Source of the DNA: an uncultured Verrucomicrobiales bacterium
Lineage (GTDB): Bacteria; Verrucomicrobiota; Verrucomicrobiia; Verrucomicrobiales; DEV007
Reading direction: 5' to 3'
Assembly: GCA_943789025.1 (NCBI GenBank)
Contig: CALSSN010000006.1
Coordinates: 1-64,000 of the forward strand
Length of the DNA: 64,000 bases
The notes beneath the pieces were generated by a model. That model was not told the DNA's origin and did no database searches. It saw only the letters and a program-made list of their open reading frames with translations. Both the position numbers and the translations under genes were made by a program. This document shows positions 1 to 8,214 of this stretch, piece by piece; positions within the stretch are counted from its first letter, which is position 1; each line of letters opens with the position of its first letter.

Positions 1-600
1 GTGGCGGAGCGCCTGGCAGGATGCGGGGCGGGGATCGTGCAGCTCCGCGCCAAAGGCTTCCACGAGGCGGAGGTCGAGGCGCTCGCGCTGGAGGTCCTTC
101 CTGTGTTCCGAAAGGCAGGGGTGCCGCTCGTGATTAACGATTTTCCTGAAGTCGCGGGGCGAGTAGACGCGGATGGGTTTCACCTCGGGCAGGATGACGG
201 GACGCTCGAGGAGAGTATTGCCTGCTACGCGGGTGCCCGGCACCCTACGATGCCGGAACGCATTCCGATCGTCGGTCGGTCGACGCACTCGGTGGCACAG
301 GCAGTGGCGGCCGAGGCCGAAGGTTTCGATTACATCGGGTTTGGTCCGCTCTTTGCCACCCCGACAAAGCCCGGGCGTCCTGGGATCGGAATAGAAAAAA
401 ATCGAGGCTGGTGCACCGGCTGGTTGCGCTGCCGATCTTTTGTATCGGTGGGATCAAAGCGGAAAACCTTGCCGAGGTAGTCGCTGCCGGGGCCCGGAGG
501 GTGGTGATCGTGTCCCGGCCTGCTCGAGGCAGGCGAGGAGGTCGCAGAAAAGGCGTCCGAGGTGTTGCAGGTGCTTGCGATTTCGGAAGCGGCAGAGTGA
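1..600 (+). CDS. thiE: Thiamine phosphate synthase, 5' end outside window, frameshifted
   Basis: ThiE joins the thiazole and pyrimidine phosphates to make thiamine phosphate in the cytosol. The reading opens mid-family at the segment AGIVQLRAKG, so the usual first 20-30 residues lie before base 1 and the GTG at position 1 is not the true start. Further along are the family blocks VINDFPEVA, DGFHLGQDD, FGPLFATPTK and, after a frame change, PIFCIGGIKAENL. Two indels break the frame. One lies at the A7 run near 387-393, where an eighth A restores the protein. The other is near 510-515, after which the frame reads GLLEAGEEVAEKASEVLQ to a TGA at 598-600. Both look like homopolymer errors. The next gene, gmhB, is convergent. 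The family call is secure; the coding status depends on resequencing. Confidence 0.85.
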
Positions 601-630
601 GAGCATGAAACCCTTGCGGCCCCCTTTTTC

Positions 631-1199
631 TCAGGTAGTAGCGCTTGTCTGCGTGAGGACGTGATCGACTGCTTCGCCGAGGGTATGACAGATGTGGTCC
701 GGGGAGGGGTGCATCTGGTAGTTTCCGACGAGCTGAATGGCGCCTGCGAGATGAGCGTTACGGGCAGCTTCGATGTCAGAGGCCTTGTCGCCGATCATCC
801 ATGAGCGGGAGAGATCCGTGTCGGGGAAATCATCCTTGGCTTGCAGGATCATGCCGGGGTGAGGGGCTTGCGGCAATCACAGGGGTCGGCGAAGCCTGGT
901 TTCTCCGAGCGCGGGTGGTGCGGGCAATGGTAGAAAGCGGCAATCTGGACGTGACCTGCACTTTCCTTGGCGAGTCGACGAGCGAGTTCGACATTGAAGG
1001 TGTGCATCTCTTTTTCGCTGTAGTAATCGAGGGCGATTCCACCCTGGTTGGTGACAACGATGAGCCGAAGCCCGGCATCGGCGGCGCGGGAAAGGGCGGC
1101 AGTGGCGCCGGGTGTGAGCTCAAGCTCATCGAGTCGGTAGGCGTAAGAGGTGTCGACGTTGAGGACGCCGTCGCGGTCGAGAAAAAGTGCCGGTTTCAC
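631..1199 (-). CDS. gmhB: D-glycero-D-manno-heptose 1,7-bisphosphate 7-phosphatase, frameshifted
   Basis: A HAD-superfamily phosphatase of the histidinol-phosphatase/GmhB class, which removes the 7-phosphate during ADP-heptose synthesis for the LPS inner core. The N-terminus carries the nucleophile motif FLDRDGVLN, then VVTNQGG. The zinc-loop region has CPHHP and CDCRKP, characteristic of GmhB. After a frame change near 865-875 the C-terminal part gives SWMIGDKASDIEAARNA, the acidic motif that binds Mg. The GTG at 1197-1199 is preferred because the family starts directly at the DRDG block; there is no clear ribosome-binding site. It lies 53 bp downstream of lepA on the same strand. The heptosyltransferase-like GT9 gene at 6486-7409 fits an LPS role. 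A histidinol-phosphatase function is the less likely alternative. Confidence 0.83.
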
Positions 1200-1251
1200 G
1201 AAGACAGAGAGAGAAGAAAAAAGGGTGGGGTGAAAAGGAATGTGCAGCCGC

Positions 1252-3069
1252 CTAGTCACCTGTCTTGAGGACTTTAATGAAGGCTTCCTGCGGGATGTTA
1301 ACCTTGCCGAACATCTTCATTTTTTTTCTTCCCCTCCTTCTGCTTTTCGAGAAGTTTTCGCTTCCTTGAAATGTCGCCGCCGTAGCATTTTGGCTAGTGA
1401 CGTTTTTCCGCATGGCTTTGATGTTTTCCCGAGCCACGATTTTTTCCCTCCCACCGCAGCCTGGATCGGAACCTGAAAGAGTTGCATGGGAATGACGTCC
1501 TTCAGCTTGGCACAGAGATTCCGGCCCGTGGTAGACGGCTTTTGTCCATATGGACGATCGAAGAGAAGGCATCGACGGGTTCTGCATTGATCAGGATGTC
1601 CATCTTGACGAGCTTGGACTGTTGGTAGTCGCTATGCTCGTAATCCATGCTGGCATACCCCTTGGAGGCGGACTTGAGGCGGTCATTGAAATCGACAAGA
1701 ATTTCGTTGAGCGGGAGGGTGCAGGTGAGCAGAATGCGTGTGGCATCGAGGGTCTCGGTATGCTCGACCTGGCCGCGTTTTTCAAGCACCAGATTCATCA
1801 TGTCTCCGATGTAATCACCCGGAGTCATCAGGAAGACACGCACGGTGGGTTCCTCGATCATGTCGATCTCTGCGGGGTCGGGTAAAAAAAGAGGGATTGT
1901 CCACTTCGACCTGCTCGCCGTTCGTTTTTGTGCACCCGATAGACCACCGACGGGTAGGTGGAGATGACGTCCATGTCGAACTCACGGCGCAAACGCTCTG
2001 GGATAATCTCCATGTGAAGGAGGCCGAGAAAGCCGCAGCGGAAGCCGAACCCAAGAGCAGCTGAGGATTCGGCCTGGAAAGAAAACGCAAGCATCATTGA
2101 TCTGAAGTTTTCCCATGGCGAGTTTGAGGGCTTCGAAGTCGTCGCTGCTGACCGGGTAGATTCCGGAGAAAACCATCGGTTGGATTTCCTTGAAGCCAGG
2201 CAGCGGATCAGTGGCTGGGTTTTCCCGTCCGGTGATGGTGTCGCCAATTTTGACCTCGGCGGCGGACTTCATGTTGGCGATCAGATATCCGACGTCACCT
2301 GAAACCAAGGTGTCTCGTTTCTCCTGTTTCGGGAGTAAAAACGCCGACCTCCTTGACTTCGTAGTTTTTCCCGGCAGCCATCGTCCTGATCGGGGAATTT
2401 CGACCCACCTCACCGGAGAAGATGCGGACGTAAGAGACGACGCCTCGGAAAGGATCGTAGAGGGAGTCGAAAACAGAGGCGCGGAGACAGCCGTCGTCTT
2501 CGACGTCGGCCGGCGGAGGAATACGGTCCACAATGGCGGTGAGGATGTCCTCAATCCCGGTGCCCATTTTGGCTGAGGCGGGGATGGCTTCTCTGGTGGG
2601 GGATGGTGAGGATGTCCTCAAGCTGCCTGTGGATGAGCGGGAGGTCGGCGGACGGTAGATCAATTTTTATTGATCACCGGGATGACGACGAGGTCTTGCT
2701 GCATGGCAAGTTGGACCGTTCGCCATGGTCTGGGCCTCGACTCCCTGGGCGGCGTCGATTAAAAGGAGTGCACCCTCGCAGGCCGCCAGCGAGCGGGAGA
2801 CTTCGTAGGAAAAGTCAACATGCCCCGGAGTATCGAGAAGGTTGAGTTTGTATTCCTTTCCATCGCTATGGTGGTAGGCCATCGTGACCGGGTGAGATTT
2901 GATGGTGATCCCGCGCTCGCGTTCGAGGTCCATGGCATCAAGGTGTTGATCCTGCTGGTCGCGCTTGGAAAACAGTCATGGTGGCCTCGAGAAGACGGTC
3001 AGAGAGGGTTGTCTTCCCATGGTCGATATGGGCGATGATAGAGAAATTCCTAGTGCGTGCGATGGACAT
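1252..3069 (-). CDS. lepA: Elongation factor 4 (LepA GTPase), multiple frameshifts
   Basis: LepA/EF4 is a translational GTPase that acts on stalled or back-tracked ribosomes. The start ATG at 3067-3069 gives [20 protein letters not shown], containing the G1 loop. It is followed by RERGITIKS, the G3 motif [11 protein letters not shown], an NKIDLP G4 motif visible only if one A is removed from the A5 run at about 2666, then [20 protein letters not shown] and the LepA C-terminal segment [16 protein letters not shown]. The tail matches the family end near [16 protein letters not shown]. The total span of 1,818 bp equals about 605 codons, the normal LepA length, so at least five small indels must cancel out. 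That pattern points to sequence error in an intact gene and not to decay. It is followed on the same strand by gmhB. Confidence 0.88.
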
Positions 3070-3245
3070 CTTGGGGACGCATATTGTCGATGCGAATAGC
3101 CTGAGGGCAAGAGGGGAGGTGAGTGACGGTGCAGGGAATTCCGCAGGGCTGGTATTCTGGAAAATCGAGAAGACGGAGAAGTTGGCTTTCTTGAGCCTCC
3201 ACGAGGATCTCAAGATGAGCGGCAAACTTTTTTTGGCAGCTGATC

Positions 3246-3512
3246 TTGAACAAGGCCTACGGAGGCTTGCCGGGAAAAGTAGAGCACATGAGCGTTGCTA
3301 CGATCATCAATGAGTTAGGAGAGAGTTATTATCAGATCAAGATCCGGGCAGATCGTGTCAATCTCGTCCGGGACAATCGAGGTCAGGAGTTGGAAATTCT
3401 TCCCGGGATGGTAGCCGAAGTGGACATTGTAACCGGTAAGAAGATAGTGTCTGAATTATATGCTCAAGCCTGTGGCAAGGGCACGTGAGGTGGCCCTGAG
3501 GGTTGTTGCCCG
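3246..3512 (+). pseudogene. C-terminal remnant of a HlyD-family type I secretion adaptor
   Basis: About 70 residues match the extreme C-terminal end of the HlyD/EmrA-type membrane-fusion adaptor of type I secretion systems: [12 protein letters not shown], the beta segment SYYQIKIRADR, and the family hallmark LPGMVAEVDIVTGKK. After a one-base frame change near 3455 the reading continues as MLKPVARAREVALR, which matches the normal HlyD end just before its final Glu-Arg. There the frame runs straight into dispersed repeat copy A (from 3501). No upstream HlyD domain, ABC transporter or TolC partner is visible. I read it as a genomic scar and not a working gene. Confidence 0.72.
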
Positions 3513-3630
3513 CATCCGGTGTGGGGCTTTGTTGCTCATTGGTCATGGATGTTTATCCACTTCCTCCTCGCGCCGTCCCACACAGAATTCGGACAACCAT
3601 GAAGGGGGCACCGCCATGAATCAGACCCCC
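3501..3630 (+). repeat. Dispersed structured repeat, copy A (right half only)
   Basis: About 130 bp homologous to the right half of two longer copies at 26308-26531 and 63257-63485. Shared landmarks are TTGCCCGCATCCGGTGTGG, a degenerate GGATG/ATCC hairpin, CACACAGAATTCGGACAAC and the right end CCGCCATGAATCAGACC. The left half, including the left terminal inverted repeat, is missing. The copy starts exactly where the HlyD-type remnant loses its last codons. It is more diverged than the other two copies, which suggests that it is older. Confidence 0.85.
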
Positions 3631-3793
3631 ATTAAAAATCACGCTTTGAGGGTGTTGTGTCAATTCAGTTCAAATGCGGCGTAATACGACGAAAGAAACC
3701 TGCTCGCTGCTTGCTGCAAATCTCGGGATTGGTGTAACATGTGAGGAGATGTCAGTTTTGTGCGTAAAAATGCTGGCAACCAGAAGGATTCGA

Positions 3794-4553
3794 ATGATGA
3801 AGATCCTGGTCGTCTCAGATATTCATTACAGCTTGAAGCAATTCGATTGGCTGGTTGCTCATCTAAAGCCGTATGACCTGGTGGTGATTGCAGGAGATAT
3901 GATGGAGCTGGGGTCTTATGTGGAATCAGATACCCAGGCAGCGGTCATGGAGCAGTATTTTCGAAAGATCTGTTCGGAGGTTCCTCTCGTTGTGTGCTCG
4001 GGAAATCATGATCTCGTGGATGACGGGGACGGCGTACGTTCGTCCGAGTGGTTGGCTGATATCGCGATTCCCGGTCTGGTGGTCGACCACGGGTGTTATG
4101 AGGATGAAAGTCTGCGTATTTTGTCATTTCCCTGGTGGGAAGAGGAAGCGGAGCGTGCTCGCGTTGATGACTGGCTTGCGAGCCAACACCGGCCGAATGA
4201 TGACAGGCCTGTCATCTGGGTCCACCACGCTCCACCGCGAGGCGCGAAGACTAGTTGGGATGGCAGGCGTGATTTGGGCGATACAACAATCCTGAAGTGG
4301 ATCGAGACGTATGGGCCGACGCTCGTGCTATCCGGTCATGTGCACAATGCGCCTTACTATCCCGAGGGGTCGTGGATCGACCGTATCGGTAAAAACAGTG
4401 GTGACCAACGGTGGGCAACAGATCGGAGATGCTCCTGCTACGATTGTTGTGGAATGGGAACACGGAGCGCTGACCTGGTGTGGGGATGGAGGGGTGCCAG
4501 GAGGATTCTCTTCGAGATTCAGTCTGAGAGAGAGCTTACGACTTTCTTTTTGA
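3794..4553 (+). CDS. Calcineurin-like metallophosphoesterase, one frameshift
   Basis: A binuclear-metal phosphoesterase of unknown substrate. The N-terminus shows the metal-binding series KILVVSDIHYS (D-x-H), VVIAGDMME (GD), VVCSGNHDL (GNHD) and later VIWVHHAPP and LVLSGHVHNAP (GH-x-H), all in the order of the family. The paired ATG at 3794/3797 follows an AGGA at 3785-3788, a good ribosome-binding site, so the longer upstream reading is rejected. Near 4390 an A5 run shifts the frame. With four A the protein continues as GKTVVTNGGQQIGDAPATIVVEW and ends at 4553. The last 35 bp overlap the convergent gene at 4519. The likely function is hydrolysis of a nucleotide or small phosphodiester, but the substrate cannot be told from the sequence. 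Confidence 0.8.
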
Positions 4554-4986
4554 GGTCGCGATGGACAATGGCGTCGAGGACACCATCAACAATTCCGATA
4601 TGATCTGAGGAGTCTTGGAGCTGCTCCTTGACGTCGACGAGATATCTGGAAGCGGCATCGAGGCGGCTGGCAAGCGTGCGTGAGACGTGGACGAGGATGC
4701 GCGGGTTGTCTCTGAGGAAGTCGAGCCCTTTGTGAGCGACTAAGAGCGTGGAGTCTTCAAGTGCCCGGACGGTAGCGGTGGTAGGAATGCCCAGGAGTAC
4801 GGAAATTTCTCCAAGAACGCTTCCTGGACTTTTGATTAGGGCGATCCGGCATCCATCGCGGACGACTTCAACTTTCCCGCATTTCAGGAAGTAGATCTTC
4901 TCTTGGCATACGCCTGCACGAATGAGCTCTTGATTCGAGGAAAAGGATTCGAGCGGGAGGTCTTTAAGCCATTCAAAGGGGAACAT
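4519..4986 (-). CDS. Stand-alone cyclic nucleotide-binding domain protein
   Basis: 155 residues that are almost entirely one Crp/Fnr-type cNMP-binding beta roll: an early FSSNQELIRAGVCQEKIYFL, then GKVEVVRDG, the phosphate-binding cassette region GSVLGEISVLLGIPTTATVRA, and a C-terminal helix with an SRTLASRLD block. No helix-turn-helix follows, so it is unlikely to bind DNA. In the cassette the usual Gly-Glu-x-(Ala/Ser) is present as GEIS, but the Arg that contacts the cyclic phosphate is not at its standard spacing (PTTATVRA does keep an Arg), so ligand binding is possible but unproven. The gene is followed by the convergent phosphoesterase. The FHA gene next upstream on the same strand may form a regulatory pair with it. 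Confidence 0.75.
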   Translation of the reverse strand: MFPFEWLKDLPLESFSSNQELIRAGVCQEKIYFLKCGKVEVVRDGCRIALIKSPGSVLGEISVLLGIPTTATVRALEDSTLLVAHKGLDFLRDNPRILVHVSRTLASRLDAASRYLVDVKEQLQDSSDHIGIVDGVLDAIVHRDLKKKVVSSLSD

Positions 4987-5126
4987 CAGATTTTTTCTGC
5001 GAGGCTTTGAGGGAAGGTCAAAGGGGATCAGGGCCGAGGATCCAGGGGGCGGGGCGGGGTCCGTTTTTCTTAACCGCAGTGCAGGATCCAGGGCGTGGTT
5101 GGTTCAGGCCTGCAGGACCGAGGTTT

Positions 5127-6317
5127 TTACTGGTTGGGTTTCTTCAGCTGAGGAGTGGCGGATTTCTTCTTGCTCTGGAGGACTGGAACGCCACCTTCTG
5201 TGCGGGTAAGCGGCACCGTGGGGGGAGAGCCAGCTCCCAAGCCTTGTGCTGCTGCCAGCTTTTTGGCGACTTGAGGGATTCCACCAGCTTTTCTGGCGAC
5301 CGGGACGGCTTTCTTGGCGGCAGGCGTGGCCTGGGGTGCGACCGGGACGGCTTTCTTGGCGGCAGGCGTGGCTTGGGGTACGACCGGGACAGCTTTTTTA
5401 GCAGCAGGCGTGGCCTGGGCTGCGACCGGGACGGCTTTCTTGGCGGCAGGCGTGGCTTGGGGTACGACCGGGACAGCTTTTTTAGCAGCAGGCGTGGCCT
5501 GAGCTGCGACCGGGACGGCTTTTTTAGCGCCAGGAGCAGCTTTACGTGCAGCTGGCACTGCTCTCTGCAGTCCTGGTTGAACCGGAGTGAGGGGAGCCAC
5601 AGAGGGCAAATTGGTTGCTGGGTCGAGAGTGCTGACCGCCACATCAAGGCTCTCGAGCTTCTGCTGTTGGCCTTTCACTTCGCTGGCCATGAGTTTCCAC
5701 TTGCGCGTCGTGGTGAGAAGCTCCTCTTCTAGAATGGCGACATCGGCTTCTGACGCTTTGCCTTCGGTAGCCTGACTTTTTTTTGTCTTCAGGTCTGCCT
5801 CCATCTTCTGGACCTTGGCCTCCATCATCGAGGCCTCTTTGAGGCGCTTCTGGAACTCAGCCTTCATTTGGACAATGCCGTCGGCAAGCTCTGCTTCCTG
5901 TCGCTTCATTTCCGCGATTTTGTCTCCGATGGCTGCGAACTGCGCGGCTGTCTGAAGCGATTTTGCATCGGTGTTCGCTGTCGCGCTAGCATCCGGAGGG
6001 GCCTGCCCGGCCTTTACCTGATAAAAGTAAATGGCGACTTCCTCGGAGAGCAGGATACGATCGCCGTCTTCCAGAGATACAGGATTGGATCCGATGGGTT
6101 CTCCGTTAACGCGTGTACCGTTGGTAGAACTGAGGTCGACAATCGCGTAGCTACTTGCTTTCTTCATGAGCTCGCAGTGCGATCCCGAGATGGAGTGAAA
6201 GTCGACCTGGATCTGGTTGTCGGCATCCCGTCCCATTCCGACTCTTTTGCCTTTTAACTGGAAAGGCCTCGGCTTCTTCTTGGGAATGGAAACGACGAGG
6301 TGAAACTCCTTGCTCAT
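5127..6317 (-). CDS. FHA-domain protein with coiled coil and 14-residue Ala/Pro/Lys repeats
   Basis: 396 residues. Residues ~20-100 form an FHA phosphothreonine-reading domain: GRDADNQIQV, SISGSHCEL and LSSTNGTRVNGEP carry the conserved Gly-Arg, Ser-x-x-His and Asn-Gly positions. Residues ~130-220 are a charged coiled coil rich in Gln/Lys/Glu. The C-terminal ~170 residues are low-complexity Ala/Pro/Lys/Val with five tandem 14-residue units (ATPAAKKAVPV core) and end in a basic tail. There is no signal peptide and no membrane segment. Basic Ala-Lys-Pro tails of this kind resemble histone-H1-like nucleoid binders, so a DNA- or polyanion-binding tail is a reasonable inference. A second FHA protein with an acidic-basic tract lies at 56948-58043. 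Confidence 0.8.
   Translation of the reverse strand: MSKEFHLVVSIPKKKPRPFQLKGKRVGMGRDADNQIQVDFHSISGSHCELMKKASSYAIVDLSSTNGTRVNGEPIGSNPVSLEDGDRILLSEEVAIYFYQVKAGQAPPDASATANTDAKSLQTAAQFAAIGDKIAEMKRQEAELADGIVQMKAEFQKRLKEASMMEAKVQKMEADLKTKKSQATEGKASEADVAILEEELLTTTRKWKLMASEVKGQQQKLESLDVAVSTLDPATNLPSVAPLTPVQPGLQRAVPAARKAAPGAKKAVPVAAQATPAAKKAVPVVPQATPAAKKAVPVAAQATPAAKKAVPVVPQATPAAKKAVPVAPQATPAAKKAVPVARKAGGIPQVAKKLAAAQGLGAGSPPTVPLTRTEGGVPVLQSKKKSATPQLKKPNQ
5299..5508 (-). repeat. Tandem 42-bp coding repeat, five units
   Basis: Five head-to-tail 42-bp units (5299, 5341, 5383, 5425 and 5467) plus a partial unit to about 5530 encode the 14-residue repeat of the FHA protein. Units 2 and 4 are nearly identical to each other, as are 3 and 5, so the array probably grew by duplicating an 84-bp dimer. 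Confidence 0.9.
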
Positions 6318-6485
6318 GAGGAGACTCTGGCGAGGAACGCGGCTTAGATCAACGAGAATTGAAAAAAAGCTGTGCGTTTTGATTCGTCAAGAAAATTGCC
6401 GCCGAGGAAGGGAAACGAATTTGGATACAGAAGCGGGAACAGCGGTGCCCTAACCTTCGTAAAAAAGGAGGTGAGTCGAGACGGT

Positions 6486-7409
6486 TCACATCGATGAAAA
6501 TGCCTCGAGAACGGTGCTCACCTCAATATCTTCGATGGCCTGAGTCTCTGAGCGAAGCGCGAGAACCGCCCTACCCCACGGCGACCAGACGGCAGGATCG
6601 GTCGGGCCGAAGAGGGCGAGGGTCGGAACGCCGAGGGCTCCAGCAAGGTGACTGATGCCGCTGTCATTTCCGAGAAAAGCATGGCACTGGGTGAGGGCAC
6701 AAGCCACCTCGGTGAGAGGCCTATGATCAAGGTGGGAGAGGGGAACCTTGTCCTCGAGACCGGCTCGCAAGGTGGTGTTGACACCGGTGGAGGCCTCTAC
6801 TTCGCCGGTGAGGAGGAGCACTTGATCTGCGAGTTTGCGGTCGATGCTTGTGGTAGCGAATTCGATCCATCGAGCGATAGGCCAGTTCTTTGCAGCGCTG
6901 CCACTTCCCGGGTGGAGAGCGAGAGTGCGGGCGGATGGGGTTGCTTTTCTTGCAGAGGGGATTTCGAGTTTTTCCGGAGTGTTGGCTTCGTTGGGATAGA
7001 GGGCGAGCGATTCAAGCGGCTGCGCAAGTTGGAGCGAGGCGTGTCCTTGCCCCTCAGCTGGCTTATGGATGCCTTGGAGGAGGGTCTTGACCTTGCTGCG
7101 CTCGAGGTTTTTTTCAAAATGTCCGTCAGGATCGAAAAGGTAGCTGACGACGACATTGAAGGATCCGAAGTAAGCCATCAAATCAGGATCGAGAATCGTT
7201 TGTCTGGCGAAAAATGGAGCGAGTCTTCCGTATTCAATGGATCGGGTAGCATCGACGAGGCCACCTGCTTCAGCGAGTCGAACGAACTGCTGGTAGCCGA
7301 GAACTTCCAGATGGGCCTTTGGAAAGGCCTCGCGGAGGAGCCGAATGACCGGAAGGGTCAGAATAAAGTCCCCGAGTGCCCCTCCACGGATGACGAGGAT
7401 TCTTCCCAT
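6486..7409 (-). CDS. Glycosyltransferase family 9 (ADP-heptose:LPS heptosyltransferase-like)
   Basis: 307 residues of GT-B fold. The N-terminus ILVIRGGALGDFILTLPVIR is the family 9 signature, with the GALGD loop. The C-terminal half has LALHPGSGSAAKNWP (donor phosphate region) and the hallmark FLGNDSGISHLAGALGVPTLALFG, followed by WSPWG. These enzymes add heptose, or a related sugar, to the LPS inner core at the cytoplasmic face of the inner membrane. The start lies 6 bp after the stop of the membrane-protein gene at 7416-7991, so the two are likely co-transcribed. Acceptor and exact sugar are unknown. The overall length is slightly shorter than E. coli WaaF/WaaC (~325-350). Confidence 0.87.
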   Translation of the reverse strand: MGRILVIRGGALGDFILTLPVIRLLREAFPKAHLEVLGYQQFVRLAEAGGLVDATRSIEYGRLAPFFARQTILDPDLMAYFGSFNVVVSYLFDPDGHFEKNLERSKVKTLLQGIHKPAEGQGHASLQLAQPLESLALYPNEANTPEKLEIPSARKATPSARTLALHPGSGSAAKNWPIARWIEFATTSIDRKLADQVLLLTGEVEASTGVNTTLRAGLEDKVPLSHLDHRPLTEVACALTQCHAFLGNDSGISHLAGALGVPTLALFGPTDPAVWSPWGRAVLALRSETQAIEDIEVSTVLEAFSSM

Positions 7410-7415
7410 CGGGTA

Positions 7416-7991
7416 TTAATAAGTGAGAACCGCGGCGATGAGGAGAGCCGCGCCATAAGCGATCCCTGAAAAGCAGCAGGCTTTCCATCTCAAGTTTTTT
7501 GCCGTGACCCAGTCGATGGCATCGCGGAGAAGGTAAGGCATGCCAACCCAGAAGAGCCCTTTGATGATCCAGGCGTAGGCAAGGACCGGGAGCAGGAGGC
7601 GAGTCATCTGCGGTTGCAGGAAGGCACAATCGAGAACCGGAGCAGCAAGGAGGAGGAGAGAGGCGCCAAAAGCCCGGACGGCTAAGAATTCCTCACAGAA
7701 GCGAATAACGAGGAAGGTGCCGACAGGTATGAGAAGCAGTATTTTTGTCCGAAATGCGAAAAATTCGCCCATGTCGATTTCGCTCATGAAAACGTAGGCG
7801 ATGAAGGAGACGAGAATTGTCAGGATGACACCGTAGCTTCTGTTGCGAGGGAATTTGATGAGCAGAGCCGCGACGCGGTCTCTTTGGAGTAAACAGAAAC
7901 TGTGAGAGCCGATGAGGCCCAGTCCGAGAAGAATTCCCGCCACCTTCATTGTAAGGGTTTCGAAGAGGAGCTCGTAGATCGCAGTGGTCAT
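7416..7991 (-). CDS. Polytopic inner-membrane protein of unknown function
   Basis: 191 residues with about six hydrophobic segments (for example VAGILLGLGLIG, VILTILVSFIAYVF, ILLLIPVGTFLVI and GASLLLLAAPVLD) and a final helix GIAYGAALLIAAVLTY. No catalytic motif was recognised. The only clear lead is position: it precedes the GT9 glycosyltransferase by 6 bp on the same strand, which suggests a role in LPS or envelope lipid handling. The family is unknown to me. Confidence 0.6.
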   Translation of the reverse strand: MTTAIYELLFETLTMKVAGILLGLGLIGSHSFCLLQRDRVAALLIKFPRNRSYGVILTILVSFIAYVFMSEIDMGEFFAFRTKILLLIPVGTFLVIRFCEEFLAVRAFGASLLLLAAPVLDCAFLQPQMTRLLLPVLAYAWIIKGLFWVGMPYLLRDAIDWVTAKNLRWKACCFSGIAYGAALLIAAVLTY

Positions 7992-8214
7992 CAGTTGATG
8001 AAAGTTAGGCGCAAAAGCATGGTGAGAGGCGGAGCCTAGCTGGTGGGAGTGAGATTGTCTACGGGTTAAGCCCTCTTGATCTTCCGGCTGATGGCTGCCT
8101 GGTGTCGGGACTGGTAGGCGCTTTCAGGAACTTGATGGTGAGAGAGAGAGGAGACGGCGCCACCCACTTTCCATAGAAGAAACCCCTGCGAGTGAGGCTG
8201 CAGAGGTGAGGTAA

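Noticed and set aside
5299-5508. Tandem repeat considered as a CRISPR array
   Set aside because: Units are contiguous with no spacers and keep the reading frame of the FHA protein.
6461-6495. AAGGAGGTGA (6465-6474), a perfect Shine-Dalgarno core, on the plus strand with ATG at 6493
   Set aside because: The spacing to the ATG is 18 bases and the following frame is short, antisense to the glycosyltransferase gene and without family resemblance.
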